Shown here piece by piece: positions 52,409 through 62,108 of a DNA stretch of 64,000 nt; position 1 is the stretch's first letter; each line of letters opens with the position of its first letter. The notes under the pieces were generated by a model, which did not search any database, was not told the DNA's origin, and worked only from the letters and a program-made list of their open reading frames with translations. The DNA is from Haloglomus litoreum (GTDB lineage: Archaea; Halobacteriota; Halobacteria; Halobacteriales; Haloarculaceae): positions 1,302,001-1,366,000 of the forward strand of contig NZ_CP119988.1 in the NCBI RefSeq assembly GCF_029338515.1, read 5' to 3'. Position numbers and translations under genes: made by a program.

Positions 52409-55400
52409 TTACATTCCGATTGTAGCCTGCTCCTCCAACCCGCCCCAGTCCCGTGTTTCCTCTTCCGTAATTACCATCCAACAGATGAGTTGGATGTCCT
52501 CCTCGCGAATCCGGGGTTTGGGGTCCGGGCTCTCGAACGGCTCCAGCCCTAGTTCCTCGACCTTCTCGACGAATAGGTTCGACTTCTCCACTGGCCCGAG
52601 CCCATCGTCGTTGTAGATCTCACGGAACTCGCGCTGTTCCCGGCGGCTGAGCGGCGCCCCGACGGACTTGCGGGCCCGTTCGGCACCGTCCAGGTCGGTA
52701 TTGGTCGGCGCGTGCTCGGACAGGTGCTCCTCGACCTCCCGGAGTATCTTCGGGACATCCGGCTGGACGTTCCGTGGGTCGACCTGATGCTGCCACTGGC
52801 TGAAGATGTCCCCGCGGGCTTCCTCCCAGGCATCATAGACGCCACCACGGGCCTCGTCCGGGAGCTGGCGCTCGGTTCCTGGGTCGCATTCGATACGCTT
52901 CAGACAGCCCAGCGTGTCGCGAACCAGCGGGTCGTCCTCCTCGTCGTCGGGTTCGCCCTCGGTGGATTCGTCGTAGTCCGCGGGGACGAACCGCAGGTAG
53001 ATCTCCTCCCCGATTCGGGCGCAGAAGAAGAAGCCAGGATGGTCGCCGTACATCCCGGAGCCTGCTGCCCAGGGGAGTGAGGTCACCCGCTCCTCGTGGT
53101 CAGCGAGCCCGTTCCGGAGTTCCTGGCGGTACTCCTCGCCAGAGTACGCCGCGGCCTCCTTGCCGCCCTGTTCGTACGCGTCAGGGTCCTCGCTCTGCAG
53201 GGCCTCGATATCGGCCTTCTTGTCGGAGTAGTTCCGGTCGACGGTCTCCATGTCGGGGAAGATGCCGCCGTCCTCGCCGATGGTGCGGGCCGCCTGCGTG
53301 AGCTTCTGGCGGACTCGGTGCTCGAGGCCGAGTAGGTCGTCGAGCCGGTCTTCGGGGAAGACGCAGTGTGGGAAGATCTCGTCGTGAGGCGAGTTGACGC
53401 GGTCGATACGGCCGTTGCGCTGGACGACCCGCATCGGGTTCCACGGCAGGTCGTAGTTGATGACGTTCCGGGCGTCCTGCAGGTTGACACCCTGGCCGAG
53501 CACGTCCGTCGCGATGAGGATGTCGTAGTCGTCGGTCGCCCCTTCTGGGGCGTCGGTCGAGCTCGGTGCGAACCCGTGGACAGCATCTTCGCGTGTCACG
53601 CCGTCGACGGAGCCGTCGCCGGTAACGGCCGCGATACGGCCCTCGTAACAGGAGAGCTCCTCATCCTTGGTGACGGCTTCCTGCAGGTAGTCGAGCACCC
53701 ACTGGACGGTGTCTTTGTAGTAGGAGAAAATCAGCACCTTCCGGTTCCGCCGGAAGGCCGCGTCGAACATCGCCTCCTCGGTGGTCCCCGCCCGTGCATC
53801 ATCCCGCGCGTCGGACACGATGTCGTGGAGGGTATCACGGAGTGCGTGGAGCTTCTCGTCGTCATCCCTGGTTACTTCCGCGGCGCGGTCCCGCCAGTAC
53901 CGAAGAATCTCGAGGTCGTTCTCGAGGTCGGCACGGAACTGCTCAGGGTTCGCGTCCTCGTCGGTCAGCTGCCGGGCGTTCACCTCGCCGTCGCCGACGC
54001 TGTCGAACGCCTCCTCGAACCCCTCGTCGCTGTCCATCTCGACCCACTCGTCGATGGCGTCCGCGTCGGGGGCGTACCCCTCCTCCAACAGCCCGAGCGC
54101 GACCTCGTTCTGCGCGACCATCCGCTCGAGTGTGTTCGCGAACGCGTATGACGAGGACTCAAACCGCTTGAGCAGCCCCGTCCGGAGCAGCCCCACCAGC
54201 GACAGCTCGGAGCCGTCGTCTTCTCCTTCGAGATAGTACGAGGGTCGGTAACGAGCCAGCTTCAGCTCGGACTCGTCGATGTCCTCGCCGGCCGCCAGCC
54301 CCTCAGCGATGTCCTGGAAGAAGTCGTCCCCGAACGTGTTGTCGAAGTCATAATCGATGCGACGCGGGCGCTGTTCGGGGAAGTCGACGTAGATGTAGCC
54401 TCCTTCGCCATCCGGGAGCCGTGCCTGGTCGTAGTTGTCCTTGATGAACCGGCGGGTCCGCCGGACAGTCGTCTGGTCGAGTACGTCGAACAGCGACTCC
54501 GGGTTCAGCTCCGAGGGGTCCTCGGACTGGGCGCTCTTGAAGCGGTCGCGGAGGGAGCGAATCCCGTCGTCGGCGAACGCCGCGTCATTCCTGATGAAGT
54601 AGCGCAGCAGGTAGTAGAGGTCCCACAGCGAGTTGTTCACCGGCGTTGCGGTGAGCATCACCACATCTTTCGGCGGCGTCCCGCGCAGGAGTTGTCGGAG
54701 GGCCTGTGACTGCTGCGTGTTCGGATTCCGGAAGGCGTGAGCCTCGTCCAGCACAACCATCTGGTAGTCCTCGATCTTTTGGTCGAGATACACCGAGTCG
54801 CCGCCGAGCTTCTGCTCGTTCCGGAGCTGACTGTACGAGATGACCTCGAAGAAGAAGTTCCACTCCGCCCGCACCCGCTTCCACATCCCGTCCCGGAGGT
54901 ACGCCGGCGCCACGACGAGCGCACGCTGGCGGTTCTGCTGGACGGTCTGTTCCAGCAGCTTCCCGCCGATGTAGGTCTTGCCGAGCCCGACCTCGTCGGC
55001 GACGATGACGCCGCCGCGTTCCTCGAGGAAGCGCTGTGCCCGCAGCTTCCCATCCTCTTGGAAGTTCGCGAGTTCGATCTCTCCGTCTCCGTCGTCGCCC
55101 TCGGCTTTGAGTTCCTCGCCGTAGCGCTCGTAGAGCACCCGGAGGTAGATGATGTACGGGTCGAATGGCTCGAACCGCTCCTCGTACAGCGCGGCGAGGT
55201 CGTAGGGCTCGCTCTCGGCCCAGAGATCCTCGAACCACTCGCTCACGTCCTCGGTCACCTGCGGCTGGTAGGCGCCGAGGTTGAGCTCCAGGTTCGAGTT
55301 CAGCCCCGCACCCGTGAAGTTCGAGGACCCCGCGACGACGCCCTGGTGCCCCTCGTCGAACAGGTACGCCTTCCCGTGGACGAACCCGCCCTCGTGGCGT

Positions 55401-55813
55401 CGCACCTCGACGGCGTCCGAACGGAGCCAGTCCACGAGCTCCCGGAGTCCTTCGTCGACGTTCTCGGAGAACCCGAGCAGGTCCCGGTCCCGCTGGAGGT
55501 CATCGTCCAGCGACTGCAGCACCTCGTCAACCTGTTCCTGGTTGTACTGCTCGTCGTCCAGCGGGTCGCCGGGCTGGCGCCACTCCTCGCGGTCCTCATC
55601 GTTAGGTTGGGCGCCGATGAGCAGGCGCACGTCGCCGACCTCCTCCAGCCCTTCCCGGACGGAGAAGTACCCCCGCGGGTTGAAGTAGCCCGTCACCACG
55701 TCGAGATCCGGTGAATCGCGCAACTCTGCCCCGAGTCCCGACAGGTAGCTGTTTATCGCGGCGGTGAGGGTGTTACCACCACGATTATCGACGAACTGTG
55801 GCCGTTCAGTCAT
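52409..55813 (-). CDS. PLD-nuclease/SNF2 helicase fusion
   Basis: ATG 55813 overlaps the methyltransferase stop by eight bases and gives 1134 residues. Residues 1-190 are a phospholipase-D-like domain with one HKD motif (FVHGKAYLFDEG near 142, then GSSNFTGAGLN). An SF2/SNF2 helicase follows: DEVGLGKT (about 272), LDEAHAFRN (about 355), LTATPVNN (about 390), DVLGQGVNL and QRNGRIDR (about 800-830), then an acidic tail. PLD domains can cut DNA without metal. This is probably the translocating nuclease arm of a defence or restriction system whose methyltransferase is the adjacent gene. DISARM and BREX accessory helicases are the nearest analogues by domain content. Confidence 0.8.
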   Translation of the reverse strand: MTERPQFVDNRGGNTLTAAINSYLSGLGAELRDSPDLDVVTGYFNPRGYFSVREGLEEVGDVRLLIGAQPNDEDREEWRQPGDPLDDEQYNQEQVDEVLQSLDDDLQRDRDLLGFSENVDEGLRELVDWLRSDAVEVRRHEGGFVHGKAYLFDEGHQGVVAGSSNFTGAGLNSNLELNLGAYQPQVTEDVSEWFEDLWAESEPYDLAALYEERFEPFDPYIIYLRVLYERYGEELKAEGDDGDGEIELANFQEDGKLRAQRFLEERGGVIVADEVGLGKTYIGGKLLEQTVQQNRQRALVVAPAYLRDGMWKRVRAEWNFFFEVISYSQLRNEQKLGGDSVYLDQKIEDYQMVVLDEAHAFRNPNTQQSQALRQLLRGTPPKDVVMLTATPVNNSLWDLYYLLRYFIRNDAAFADDGIRSLRDRFKSAQSEDPSELNPESLFDVLDQTTVRRTRRFIKDNYDQARLPDGEGGYIYVDFPEQRPRRIDYDFDNTFGDDFFQDIAEGLAAGEDIDESELKLARYRPSYYLEGEDDGSELSLVGLLRTGLLKRFESSSYAFANTLERMVAQNEVALGLLEEGYAPDADAIDEWVEMDSDEGFEEAFDSVGDGEVNARQLTDEDANPEQFRADLENDLEILRYWRDRAAEVTRDDDEKLHALRDTLHDIVSDARDDARAGTTEEAMFDAAFRRNRKVLIFSYYKDTVQWVLDYLQEAVTKDEELSCYEGRIAAVTGDGSVDGVTREDAVHGFAPSSTDAPEGATDDYDILIATDVLGQGVNLQDARNVINYDLPWNPMRVVQRNGRIDRVNSPHDEIFPHCVFPEDRLDDLLGLEHRVRQKLTQAARTIGEDGGIFPDMETVDRNYSDKKADIEALQSEDPDAYEQGGKEAAAYSGEEYRQELRNGLADHEERVTSLPWAAGSGMYGDHPGFFFCARIGEEIYLRFVPADYDESTEGEPDDEEDDPLVRDTLGCLKRIECDPGTERQLPDEARGGVYDAWEEARGDIFSQWQHQVDPRNVQPDVPKILREVEEHLSEHAPTNTDLDGAERARKSVGAPLSRREQREFREIYNDDGLGPVEKSNLFVEKVEELGLEPFESPDPKPRIREEDIQLICWMVITEEETRDWGGLEEQATIGM

Positions 55814-57173
55814 CGTCTTGTTCTGTGTGAACGACTTCCGCGGAATCACTTGCAGCCAGTTCCCGGATTCGGTCCCGAAGATTTTCCGAGGCCGCATTTT
55901 CTGTGAAGTCACTGAGAACCGTGTCGAGGTCCTCCCGTTCTAGGTCATAACCTTTCGCGACGAGAGCCTCGATTTGGGCACGGATTTCCTCTTCATCAAC
56001 TGAATTATAGCCGGTGTTACTCGGGACGGGCCGCCCTCCAGGAAGTGTTTCTATTCCTCCCCGTTGGGTCAACTCCGCGGCCAATTCCGCCGCCTGCTTG
56101 ATTTCGTCGCCACCCCAGTTCGGGATGGGCAGATTGTTTATCATCGGCGCGTTCATATGTCGGTCGACGATTCGGCGCAGCCACCAGTCGCAAGTGAAGC
56201 TATTAAAGTAAGCTAGTAGAGCGAGCTGTTCCTCAACAGACGTTCCAGACTCGTGTTCGACGGCGTGAATATATCCCTTACAGTAGACGAAACCCCTCTC
56301 GGGGAGCATCGTCGAGATCAGCGTTCTGGTGTTGTCGTTCATCGTGACATAGCGGAACGTCACAGTCGGATGCTCCACCGAGAAACTGATTTCGCCGTCC
56401 GACTTCACCATATCATCCTCCTCCTCATACAGTTCTTCGGGATCCACAAACCGCCGAAATTCCTTCTCCTCGTTTATTTGGAACTGGTCGACGCTTCGGG
56501 TCATGAACACTCTCCAATGGTGGGGCTCTCGTTCGCTGTTTGAGAGATCGCTGTGAGGGCCATATCCGGTAAAATCCCAGCGGGCGTCGTGCTTCCCTTT
56601 GAACCAGCCATCCTCTTGCGAGAGCCGGTGTCGCTGTTCCATTTTCGGGAAGACATCACGCGCACCGCTGTTATCGAACCATGGGACAACCAGCCGATTT
56701 TCGGTCGTCAGGTTCGCTAAGTCGTCGTATGAGAGGTGAATTGAGTTCGAGAGAGATATCTCATCAATTGCCTCTTCCCGTTCGATAGCCGGCCAGACAT
56801 AGGCCCCTGGTTCCTCCTCTTCCGGCGACGTGGTGATGAGGACAATCATATACCGATGTTCCACGTTCTCGAAAATCCATCCGCCACGATTCCTCGCCTG
56901 TAGGACAGTCGCCTCAGCATCTTTGAGAAGGCGTCGCCGTAACTGCTTCCACCCCCCTAGCACGAGACACTGGCGAGGCAGGACATACCCGAGTTCGCCT
57001 TCATCATTCAATAAGTCCGTTGAGCGCTCCACAAACAGCTTGGCGTAATCGTAGTGACCGCGCCCCTGGTCCTTGAACGAACTCCCAACGTACTCTTGAT
57101 ATTGCTCGCGCTGGAGCTGCTCTCGTTCCTCCTCTTTGGCTTGTTGTGGATACTTTTCCCGGAGTTCGTCCAT
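55806..57173 (-). CDS. C-terminal half of Eco57I-type methyltransferase, after an in-frame stop
   Basis: From ATG 57173 the product has 455 residues. It continues the methyltransferase downstream of its NPPW motif: YDYAKLFVERSTDLLNDEGE, GYVLPRQCLVLGGWKQLRRR and a target-recognition region ending GGDEIKQAAELAAEL. It is in the same frame as the 858-residue half upstream; only one TAG (57237-57239) and 21 sense codons separate them, and those codons (QFWVTRHPGLNTIP) read as ordinary protein. It is therefore the second part of one broken, or read-through, gene. Whether it is made from its own ATG is unknown. Confidence 0.75.
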   Translation of the reverse strand: MDELREKYPQQAKEEEREQLQREQYQEYVGSSFKDQGRGHYDYAKLFVERSTDLLNDEGELGYVLPRQCLVLGGWKQLRRRLLKDAEATVLQARNRGGWIFENVEHRYMIVLITTSPEEEEPGAYVWPAIEREEAIDEISLSNSIHLSYDDLANLTTENRLVVPWFDNSGARDVFPKMEQRHRLSQEDGWFKGKHDARWDFTGYGPHSDLSNSEREPHHWRVFMTRSVDQFQINEEKEFRRFVDPEELYEEEDDMVKSDGEISFSVEHPTVTFRYVTMNDNTRTLISTMLPERGFVYCKGYIHAVEHESGTSVEEQLALLAYFNSFTCDWWLRRIVDRHMNAPMINNLPIPNWGGDEIKQAAELAAELTQRGGIETLPGGRPVPSNTGYNSVDEEEIRAQIEALVAKGYDLEREDLDTVLSDFTENAASENLRDRIRELAASDSAEVVHTEQDDD

Positions 57174-57236
57174 GTGGTCCTCGCGGCGCGAGGCAGGGAT
57201 GGTGTTGAGACCGGGATGCCGCGTAACCCAGAACTG

Positions 57237-59813
57237 CTAAGGTTCGAATCGGACTTTGTCCCATGGCGGGTTACCGACAATAGTGTCGAACCCCGAACGA
57301 TTCCCCTCAAACACCTCTGGGAACGCAGTTGGGAAGTGGAACACGTCAAACGGCTCCAGCACATCCTGTGCGTCCTCATGCGTTGATAGGCCCCCTGGGT
57401 CGTCGATGCTCGTGTCAGTGGCGAGTTCCGTGTTAATATCTTCGTCGATGCGAGCCGCGGTAAGGATGTCCAGACGTGCGCGTACGGGGGCAAGCGAATC
57501 GTCGATGCGATCCCGCGTAGCGCGGGCCTCCTGCACCTTCTCCGCGCTCGTGTCCGAGACGTTCTTAGCCTTCTGAATCTCGTCGTCGAGCTCGTCGATG
57601 ATACCGGAACCGCTGTCGAAGTTACCCAGCGTCACCTGGTCCTCTTCCATCCCGAGTTCGTCGCTCACCTCTCCCAGCGTACCGACGCCGACGAGTGCGT
57701 CGCCAGACTGGAGGTTGTAATCGAGGAACGTCAGTGGAAGCCCAGGGACGAACGTGTGGACCCAGAGAGAGAGCCGTGCGAGTTCCGTGGCAAGCTCATT
57801 AATGTCTACGCCGTAGATGCAACGCCGGGCGATTTGCCGCCGGAGGAGCTGACTGCGCTCGATGTCGGGCGTGTATTCCTCGTCCTCGAAGGCGGCCTCG
57901 GCGGCGTTCTTCAGGTTGTCCAGTTCCTCCTCAACGCCGGTGAGAGTGGTCTCCTGCAGGTAGTTCCGGAACGCTTTCTCGATACGGTCGACGGCGCCGA
58001 CGAGGAAGTGGCCAGAACCCATCGCGATGTCCGCAGTGCGGAAGTCAAAGAACGCGTCTGCGGCGGCGGCGTCGCCCTCTTCTTGCCGGATGCGGTCGAT
58101 TCGGTCGAGATGGTCCTCCAGCGCAGGGTCCAGCGAGTAATCGAGGAGGTGCTCGACGAACCGCGTCTTCGTGTAGTACGTGCCGGTGGCCTTTCGCTCG
58201 CCGGACTGGCCGTGGAGGTACACCTGCCCCTCCGCGATGACGACCTCGTCGGCATCCTCGGCCGGGACGTACTGCTCGTTGCCGTCTGCGGTTTCGGTGG
58301 TGAGGTCTTGGTCGGCAACGGAGAGCTCGGACTCCAGCAAGCCCTCGTAGATGACGCCGAACTCGCGGACCCCGACGTTCCGGAAGTCGACCGGGCCCTC
58401 CCAGCCGTCGGGCGTCTCGTCGATGAGGAGGGCTTCGAGGGCGGGCCCGAACTTCGCATCCGTGAGTTCGACTTCCGAGAGCTGGTAGCCGGCTTCGGTC
58501 CAGTCCTTGTTTTTCGAGAGTAGTCGACCATCGTAGGCAGGCAGGCCCATCGTCGAAGACCCCTCGTGGATGGCCGTGGTGAGCGTCATCACCTCGTCCC
58601 AGAGTGTGGTGAGGTTCTCGTCGTACGCCATCCCGTCGTCGATGTCCCGGGCCTTCTGCTTGATCGAGTACTTGTCGTACTGGTTGTTGCGGTAGCGCGG
58701 GAGGAACCGCTCGTCCTCGGCGTAGGCGACGAACAGCAGCCGGTACAGTAGCACCAGCGTCATCCGGTAGGTTTCGTCGAGGTCGTCCTTGTCCGGGTCG
58801 TCGAGGTCGCGGGCCTCGGCCAGTGCCTCGGCCAGTTGCGGGACCACATCGTCGTAGATGCGCTCGCGGAGGCGCTCGCCCAGCCCAGTGGCGTACTCCT
58901 TCGAGTCCTCCATGATTTCGTGGAGGCTGCCACCCTCCTGGAGCGCGTCACCGGAGAAGAGAAGCCAAAGATAGGCCGCCTGCTCGTCGTCGAGGAGGCG
59001 CGTGTTCACCTCAACGTAGGTGTCGGTCTGGCCCCGGGAGCCGAAGCCGGCCTCCGGGTTCGTCGTGTAGAGCCGGAGCTGGTCGCCCGAGCTGCCGATG
59101 ACGTAGTCGAGATTGCGCTGCTCGGCCTGGCGGAGGGCATAGGCAACCGGCGAGTCGCCGACGAAGCGGTCCTGCTTGTGCTCGAACGACTCCTCTTCTT
59201 CGAGGAACACCGCGACGGCAGATTCGCGACCGTCTTCGGTGTGTTTGAGAACGTAGCTGTGGTCGGTGTCGCGCTCGATGGTGTAGTTGAGGCCTTCAAG
59301 CAGCTCGCGGGGGTCGTCCGCCAGGGCGTTCTGGGCGCGCTCGGCGGCGTCGGCCCAGTCGTCCCGATTGGGGACACCCTCGGTCAGTTCGTGCGTCGAG
59401 AGGAGTCCCTGGTTGTGGAGCCCAGCGAGGTCGTCGGAGAGCTGCGGGATGGTGTCTTTCAGGAAGCTCCGGGCCGAACTGCCGCTCGGCTTGTCGAGGG
59501 CTGCCTCGCAGACGCGTTGGGCCTGCCCCGCATCGATATCACGGAACACCATCGGCTCCTCACCACTGGGGCCACAGAGGCCGACCCTGGCACCGCCATA
59601 CTGCGCGACGATGAGCACCGGCGAGACACGGCCATCCCTGCGATCCGTGTACGTCGTCTGGAGGAACTCCATGGTGGGCTCGCCGTCAGATTCCGTGACG
59701 ACGATTTCGAGTCTGTTCCCACTCCCCTCCCCCAGGTAGACTTCACACGCGGCACCCGTGCGATCTGATTCCCACGGGATAGCGTCCCCATCTAATAAAA
59801 ATTCGCCCGACAT
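57237..59813 (-). CDS. N-terminal half of Eco57I-type adenine-N6 methyltransferase, ends at TAG
   Basis: ATG 59813 (MSGEFLLDGDAIPWE) gives 858 residues. A long N-terminal region (about 1-560) resembles the front part of PglX/Eco57I-type enzymes. SAM motif I is ADIAMGSGHFLVGA (about 596) and GVDINELATELARLSLWV follows (about 670). The catalytic NPPW is near 849, with only RFEP before TAG. The stop comes nine codons after the catalytic motif, so this half alone cannot complete the catalytic fold. The combined length with the downstream half is about 1335 residues, normal for the family. The product should protect host DNA or mark it for the PLD-SNF2 protein. Confidence 0.8.
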   Translation of the reverse strand: MSGEFLLDGDAIPWESDRTGAACEVYLGEGSGNRLEIVVTESDGEPTMEFLQTTYTDRRDGRVSPVLIVAQYGGARVGLCGPSGEEPMVFRDIDAGQAQRVCEAALDKPSGSSARSFLKDTIPQLSDDLAGLHNQGLLSTHELTEGVPNRDDWADAAERAQNALADDPRELLEGLNYTIERDTDHSYVLKHTEDGRESAVAVFLEEEESFEHKQDRFVGDSPVAYALRQAEQRNLDYVIGSSGDQLRLYTTNPEAGFGSRGQTDTYVEVNTRLLDDEQAAYLWLLFSGDALQEGGSLHEIMEDSKEYATGLGERLRERIYDDVVPQLAEALAEARDLDDPDKDDLDETYRMTLVLLYRLLFVAYAEDERFLPRYRNNQYDKYSIKQKARDIDDGMAYDENLTTLWDEVMTLTTAIHEGSSTMGLPAYDGRLLSKNKDWTEAGYQLSEVELTDAKFGPALEALLIDETPDGWEGPVDFRNVGVREFGVIYEGLLESELSVADQDLTTETADGNEQYVPAEDADEVVIAEGQVYLHGQSGERKATGTYYTKTRFVEHLLDYSLDPALEDHLDRIDRIRQEEGDAAAADAFFDFRTADIAMGSGHFLVGAVDRIEKAFRNYLQETTLTGVEEELDNLKNAAEAAFEDEEYTPDIERSQLLRRQIARRCIYGVDINELATELARLSLWVHTFVPGLPLTFLDYNLQSGDALVGVGTLGEVSDELGMEEDQVTLGNFDSGSGIIDELDDEIQKAKNVSDTSAEKVQEARATRDRIDDSLAPVRARLDILTAARIDEDINTELATDTSIDDPGGLSTHEDAQDVLEPFDVFHFPTAFPEVFEGNRSGFDTIVGNPPWDKVRFEP

Positions 59814-59983
59814 GAGACGGGCGACGTATTGACTGGACAAATATGTGTGGGTCGGTGGAGTCGTAGTATTGAGATTGAGCGGTAATAGCAAGAGTCTCTG
59901 GCAGCAGTCGGCTTGGCCTTGGTCATACTAACTACAGTTTCAGCTACTCACCTGGTAACCGATTCAGCAGATCCGACTGCCTC

Positions 59984-60421
59984 CTACCGCGGTGGCCACC
60001 AGTCCAGTGCCGCGTTGTGCTGCTCGATATGTTCATCAGCCACCAGAGACAGTTCTTCTACTTTCTCCCCGTGTCGCCCGGTCAAGGAGCGCTGGAGTGA
60101 CTCACTCGCCGTCTCGAATTCCGGGTTGAGCCAGATGCGTCCGGATTCATCGAAGGTCCAGAGGCCGGCGTCAAAGGCCACGTGATGGGTCCAGTCCAGC
60201 AGGACGACGTTCTCGATATCTTCGGCCAGCTGCTGATGGTCTGCCCGGCTGAGGATATGCGAGACGGTAAGCAGGTCCGCGTGTTCGATTCCAGAGAGCG
60301 GGCAGCGGTGCTCGAACCGTTCGAAGACGGCGCGTCTGAACTCGGCGCTCACGTGCACCTGCGTTCGGCGTGATTCCGAGAGCGTTCCCGACGTATCCTC
60401 AGGGTTGTCTCGTTCTGCCCT
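59984..60421 (-). pseudogene. HNH endonuclease remnant lacking its N-terminus
   Basis: An open frame from 60421 has no ATG; GTG 60358 could start a 124-residue product. The translation (SAEFRRAVFERFEHRCPLSG, then LLTVSHILSRADH and LLDWTHHVAFD) matches the C-terminal HNH domain of the protein at 27351-28340 block by block, including its final LDW. The homologous lead-in (EDTSGTLSESRRTQVHV) is present upstream of the GTG, so the winged-helix part has been lost. A short HNH protein might still be made. Confidence 0.6.
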
Positions 60422-60627
60422 TTAGGCGATGTCCAGGAGTCGAACCTTGACGATCCTGGTTGTGGGACGGTATCTGGGTCGGCCGCATATTGGAAGAGCG
60501 CCTCCTTAACCATGGACGGATGTGAAGCAAAGAGTCAGTTCGTGATACCTGCTCAATTCGCACACTGATAGCTCCAGGACTATCATTGAGAAGGTATATG
60601 TTCCTTCCACAACATTTCTCCTCACGC

Positions 60628-61176
60628 ATGGTAACTTATCTCATCTCTGACTTCCACTTCGGTGATAAGTGGATACAATCATGCCGCCGAGATTTTGATA
60701 CAGTAGAGCAGATGAACACCCATCTCAAGTCACGCTGTCTGGCCGTCGTCGACGAATCCGATGAGCTCGTATTTCTCGGCGATATTATCGGCAAAAATGG
60801 AGATGAGAACGAAGCATGGACATGGTGGGGTGAACTTCCAATTGACATCTGGGTAGCAGGCAATCATGACCCGTTCGAACGGTCGGAATTCTCCGACCTT
60901 CCACTTCCGCTACACGCTGAATATTCGTTTGCTGCCAACGGGTTCGAATTCCATTGCTGTCACAAGCCGAGTCAGCTCCCTGATGATTACGAGGGATGGG
61001 GAATCTACGGTCACAAGCACAATGAGAATCCCGAGGAGTATCCGTTCCTGGATCAGGAATCCAGCAGAATCAATCTTTCAGCGTCCATGATTAATTATGA
61101 ACCCGTCTCCATAGATGAAATTATATCGTACATCGAAACGGAAGAAAGCTATACTACTCGACTGGATACCGGCTGA
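60628..61176 (+). CDS. Calcineurin-like metallophosphoesterase
   Basis: ATG 60628 gives 182 residues; TATAT at 60595 lies 33 bases upstream, fitting a near-leaderless transcript and this start. The metal motifs are complete: DFHFGD (about 8), FLGDIIG (about 47), AGNHDPF (about 76) and GIYGHKHN (about 125). Short single-domain members hydrolyse phosphomonoesters or cyclic nucleotides, and some belong to phage or defence cassettes. The substrate is unknown. Confidence 0.85.
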   Translation: MVTYLISDFHFGDKWIQSCRRDFDTVEQMNTHLKSRCLAVVDESDELVFLGDIIGKNGDENEAWTWWGELPIDIWVAGNHDPFERSEFSDLPLPLHAEYSFAANGFEFHCCHKPSQLPDDYEGWGIYGHKHNENPEEYPFLDQESSRINLSASMINYEPVSIDEIISYIETEESYTTRLDTG

Positions 61177-61274
61177 AGTACCCCTCTTGGAGCGGTCGTA
61201 ACCGTATCACTCAGGGGGAGTAGGAATCTATGCCCCATCCAGCATGTATAATCATAGGTACTACTCTCCCCCTG

Positions 61275-62102
61275 CTATTCATCGCCAAGAAATCTTTTTG
61301 TCCCGTTTCCGCGAAGTTCTGTCGTCTCTCGAGGGACATGTTCTAACTCTCCATCTGCATGAATATACCACCATTCTGGGAGCATCGATAGCCCCCCCTG
61401 TGGGTTTGGGCTGAAACACTCTTCCGGAAAGTTAGGTAATCCGTCTATCGCGCCTTCCAAATCATCGGGCCATGATATATCTGCGGAATGTTGGCGCAGA
61501 ATGAGGTAAGTAGCTCCAGCGATATCCATCGGGGGCGTTGGGATTCGTGGCAGATCTGGATAGTCATCGTACAACCGTCCCTGATCAGGAATATCGTAGG
61601 CTTGCTCTAAGATATCTATATCGATAGCACGGGGGGTATGTTGAACGTGAAAGACTGGATGATCTGGTTGTGGTTCCCACTCGAAGTCGAAATGGAAACC
61701 ATGCCGAATCTCTGCAGGAATCTTTCCTGATTCTTGGTCTCGTTCGCCCGTTATCTTGAGATAGGTGATTCGAGCGGTCGACTTTTCGATTACGAATTTC
61801 GGCTCACCTTCTTGATCGGGTTCACGAACTCCCACCTTTTGCTCGAATCGGGCACAGATATGAAGTCGGTGAACGTCGGAATTAGAGGGGTACGCCATAC
61901 CCGTGAATCTGTGAAATGAACCAGGAGGGCTGATTATCTCAACTAAATTTTTCTTCGAATCGAAATCCATATCGACCGGCTCACCACTCCCTGGCACAGA
62001 GGGGCCAACGACATTATCGAGGTTACCGAAATAGGTACTGAAGCAGCTGAAAATCTCGCCAGCGTACCCTTCAGTGGTGGGATCAATTCGAGACCAACTC
62101 AT
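61275..62102 (-). CDS. Uncharacterised third gene of a kinase-receiver operon
   Basis: The 275-residue protein has no confident family. Residues of about 130-210 (HGFHFDFEWEPQPDHPVF; RIPTPPMDIAGATYLIL) form a block faintly like DUF2290-type proteins of defence loci; this is weak. The N-terminus (EGYAGEIFSCFSTYFGN) is helical. It follows the receiver-domain gene by six bases, so it is the likely output or effector of the unit. Confidence 0.55.
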   Translation of the reverse strand: MSWSRIDPTTEGYAGEIFSCFSTYFGNLDNVVGPSVPGSGEPVDMDFDSKKNLVEIISPPGSFHRFTGMAYPSNSDVHRLHICARFEQKVGVREPDQEGEPKFVIEKSTARITYLKITGERDQESGKIPAEIRHGFHFDFEWEPQPDHPVFHVQHTPRAIDIDILEQAYDIPDQGRLYDDYPDLPRIPTPPMDIAGATYLILRQHSADISWPDDLEGAIDGLPNFPEECFSPNPQGGLSMLPEWWYIHADGELEHVPRETTELRGNGTKRFLGDE

Positions 62103-62108
62103 GTTTCT

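Noticed and set aside
53366-55714. Long plus-strand Val/Leu-rich frames opposite the PLD-SNF2 gene
   Set aside because: Typical antisense frames of high-GC acidic genes; no motifs.
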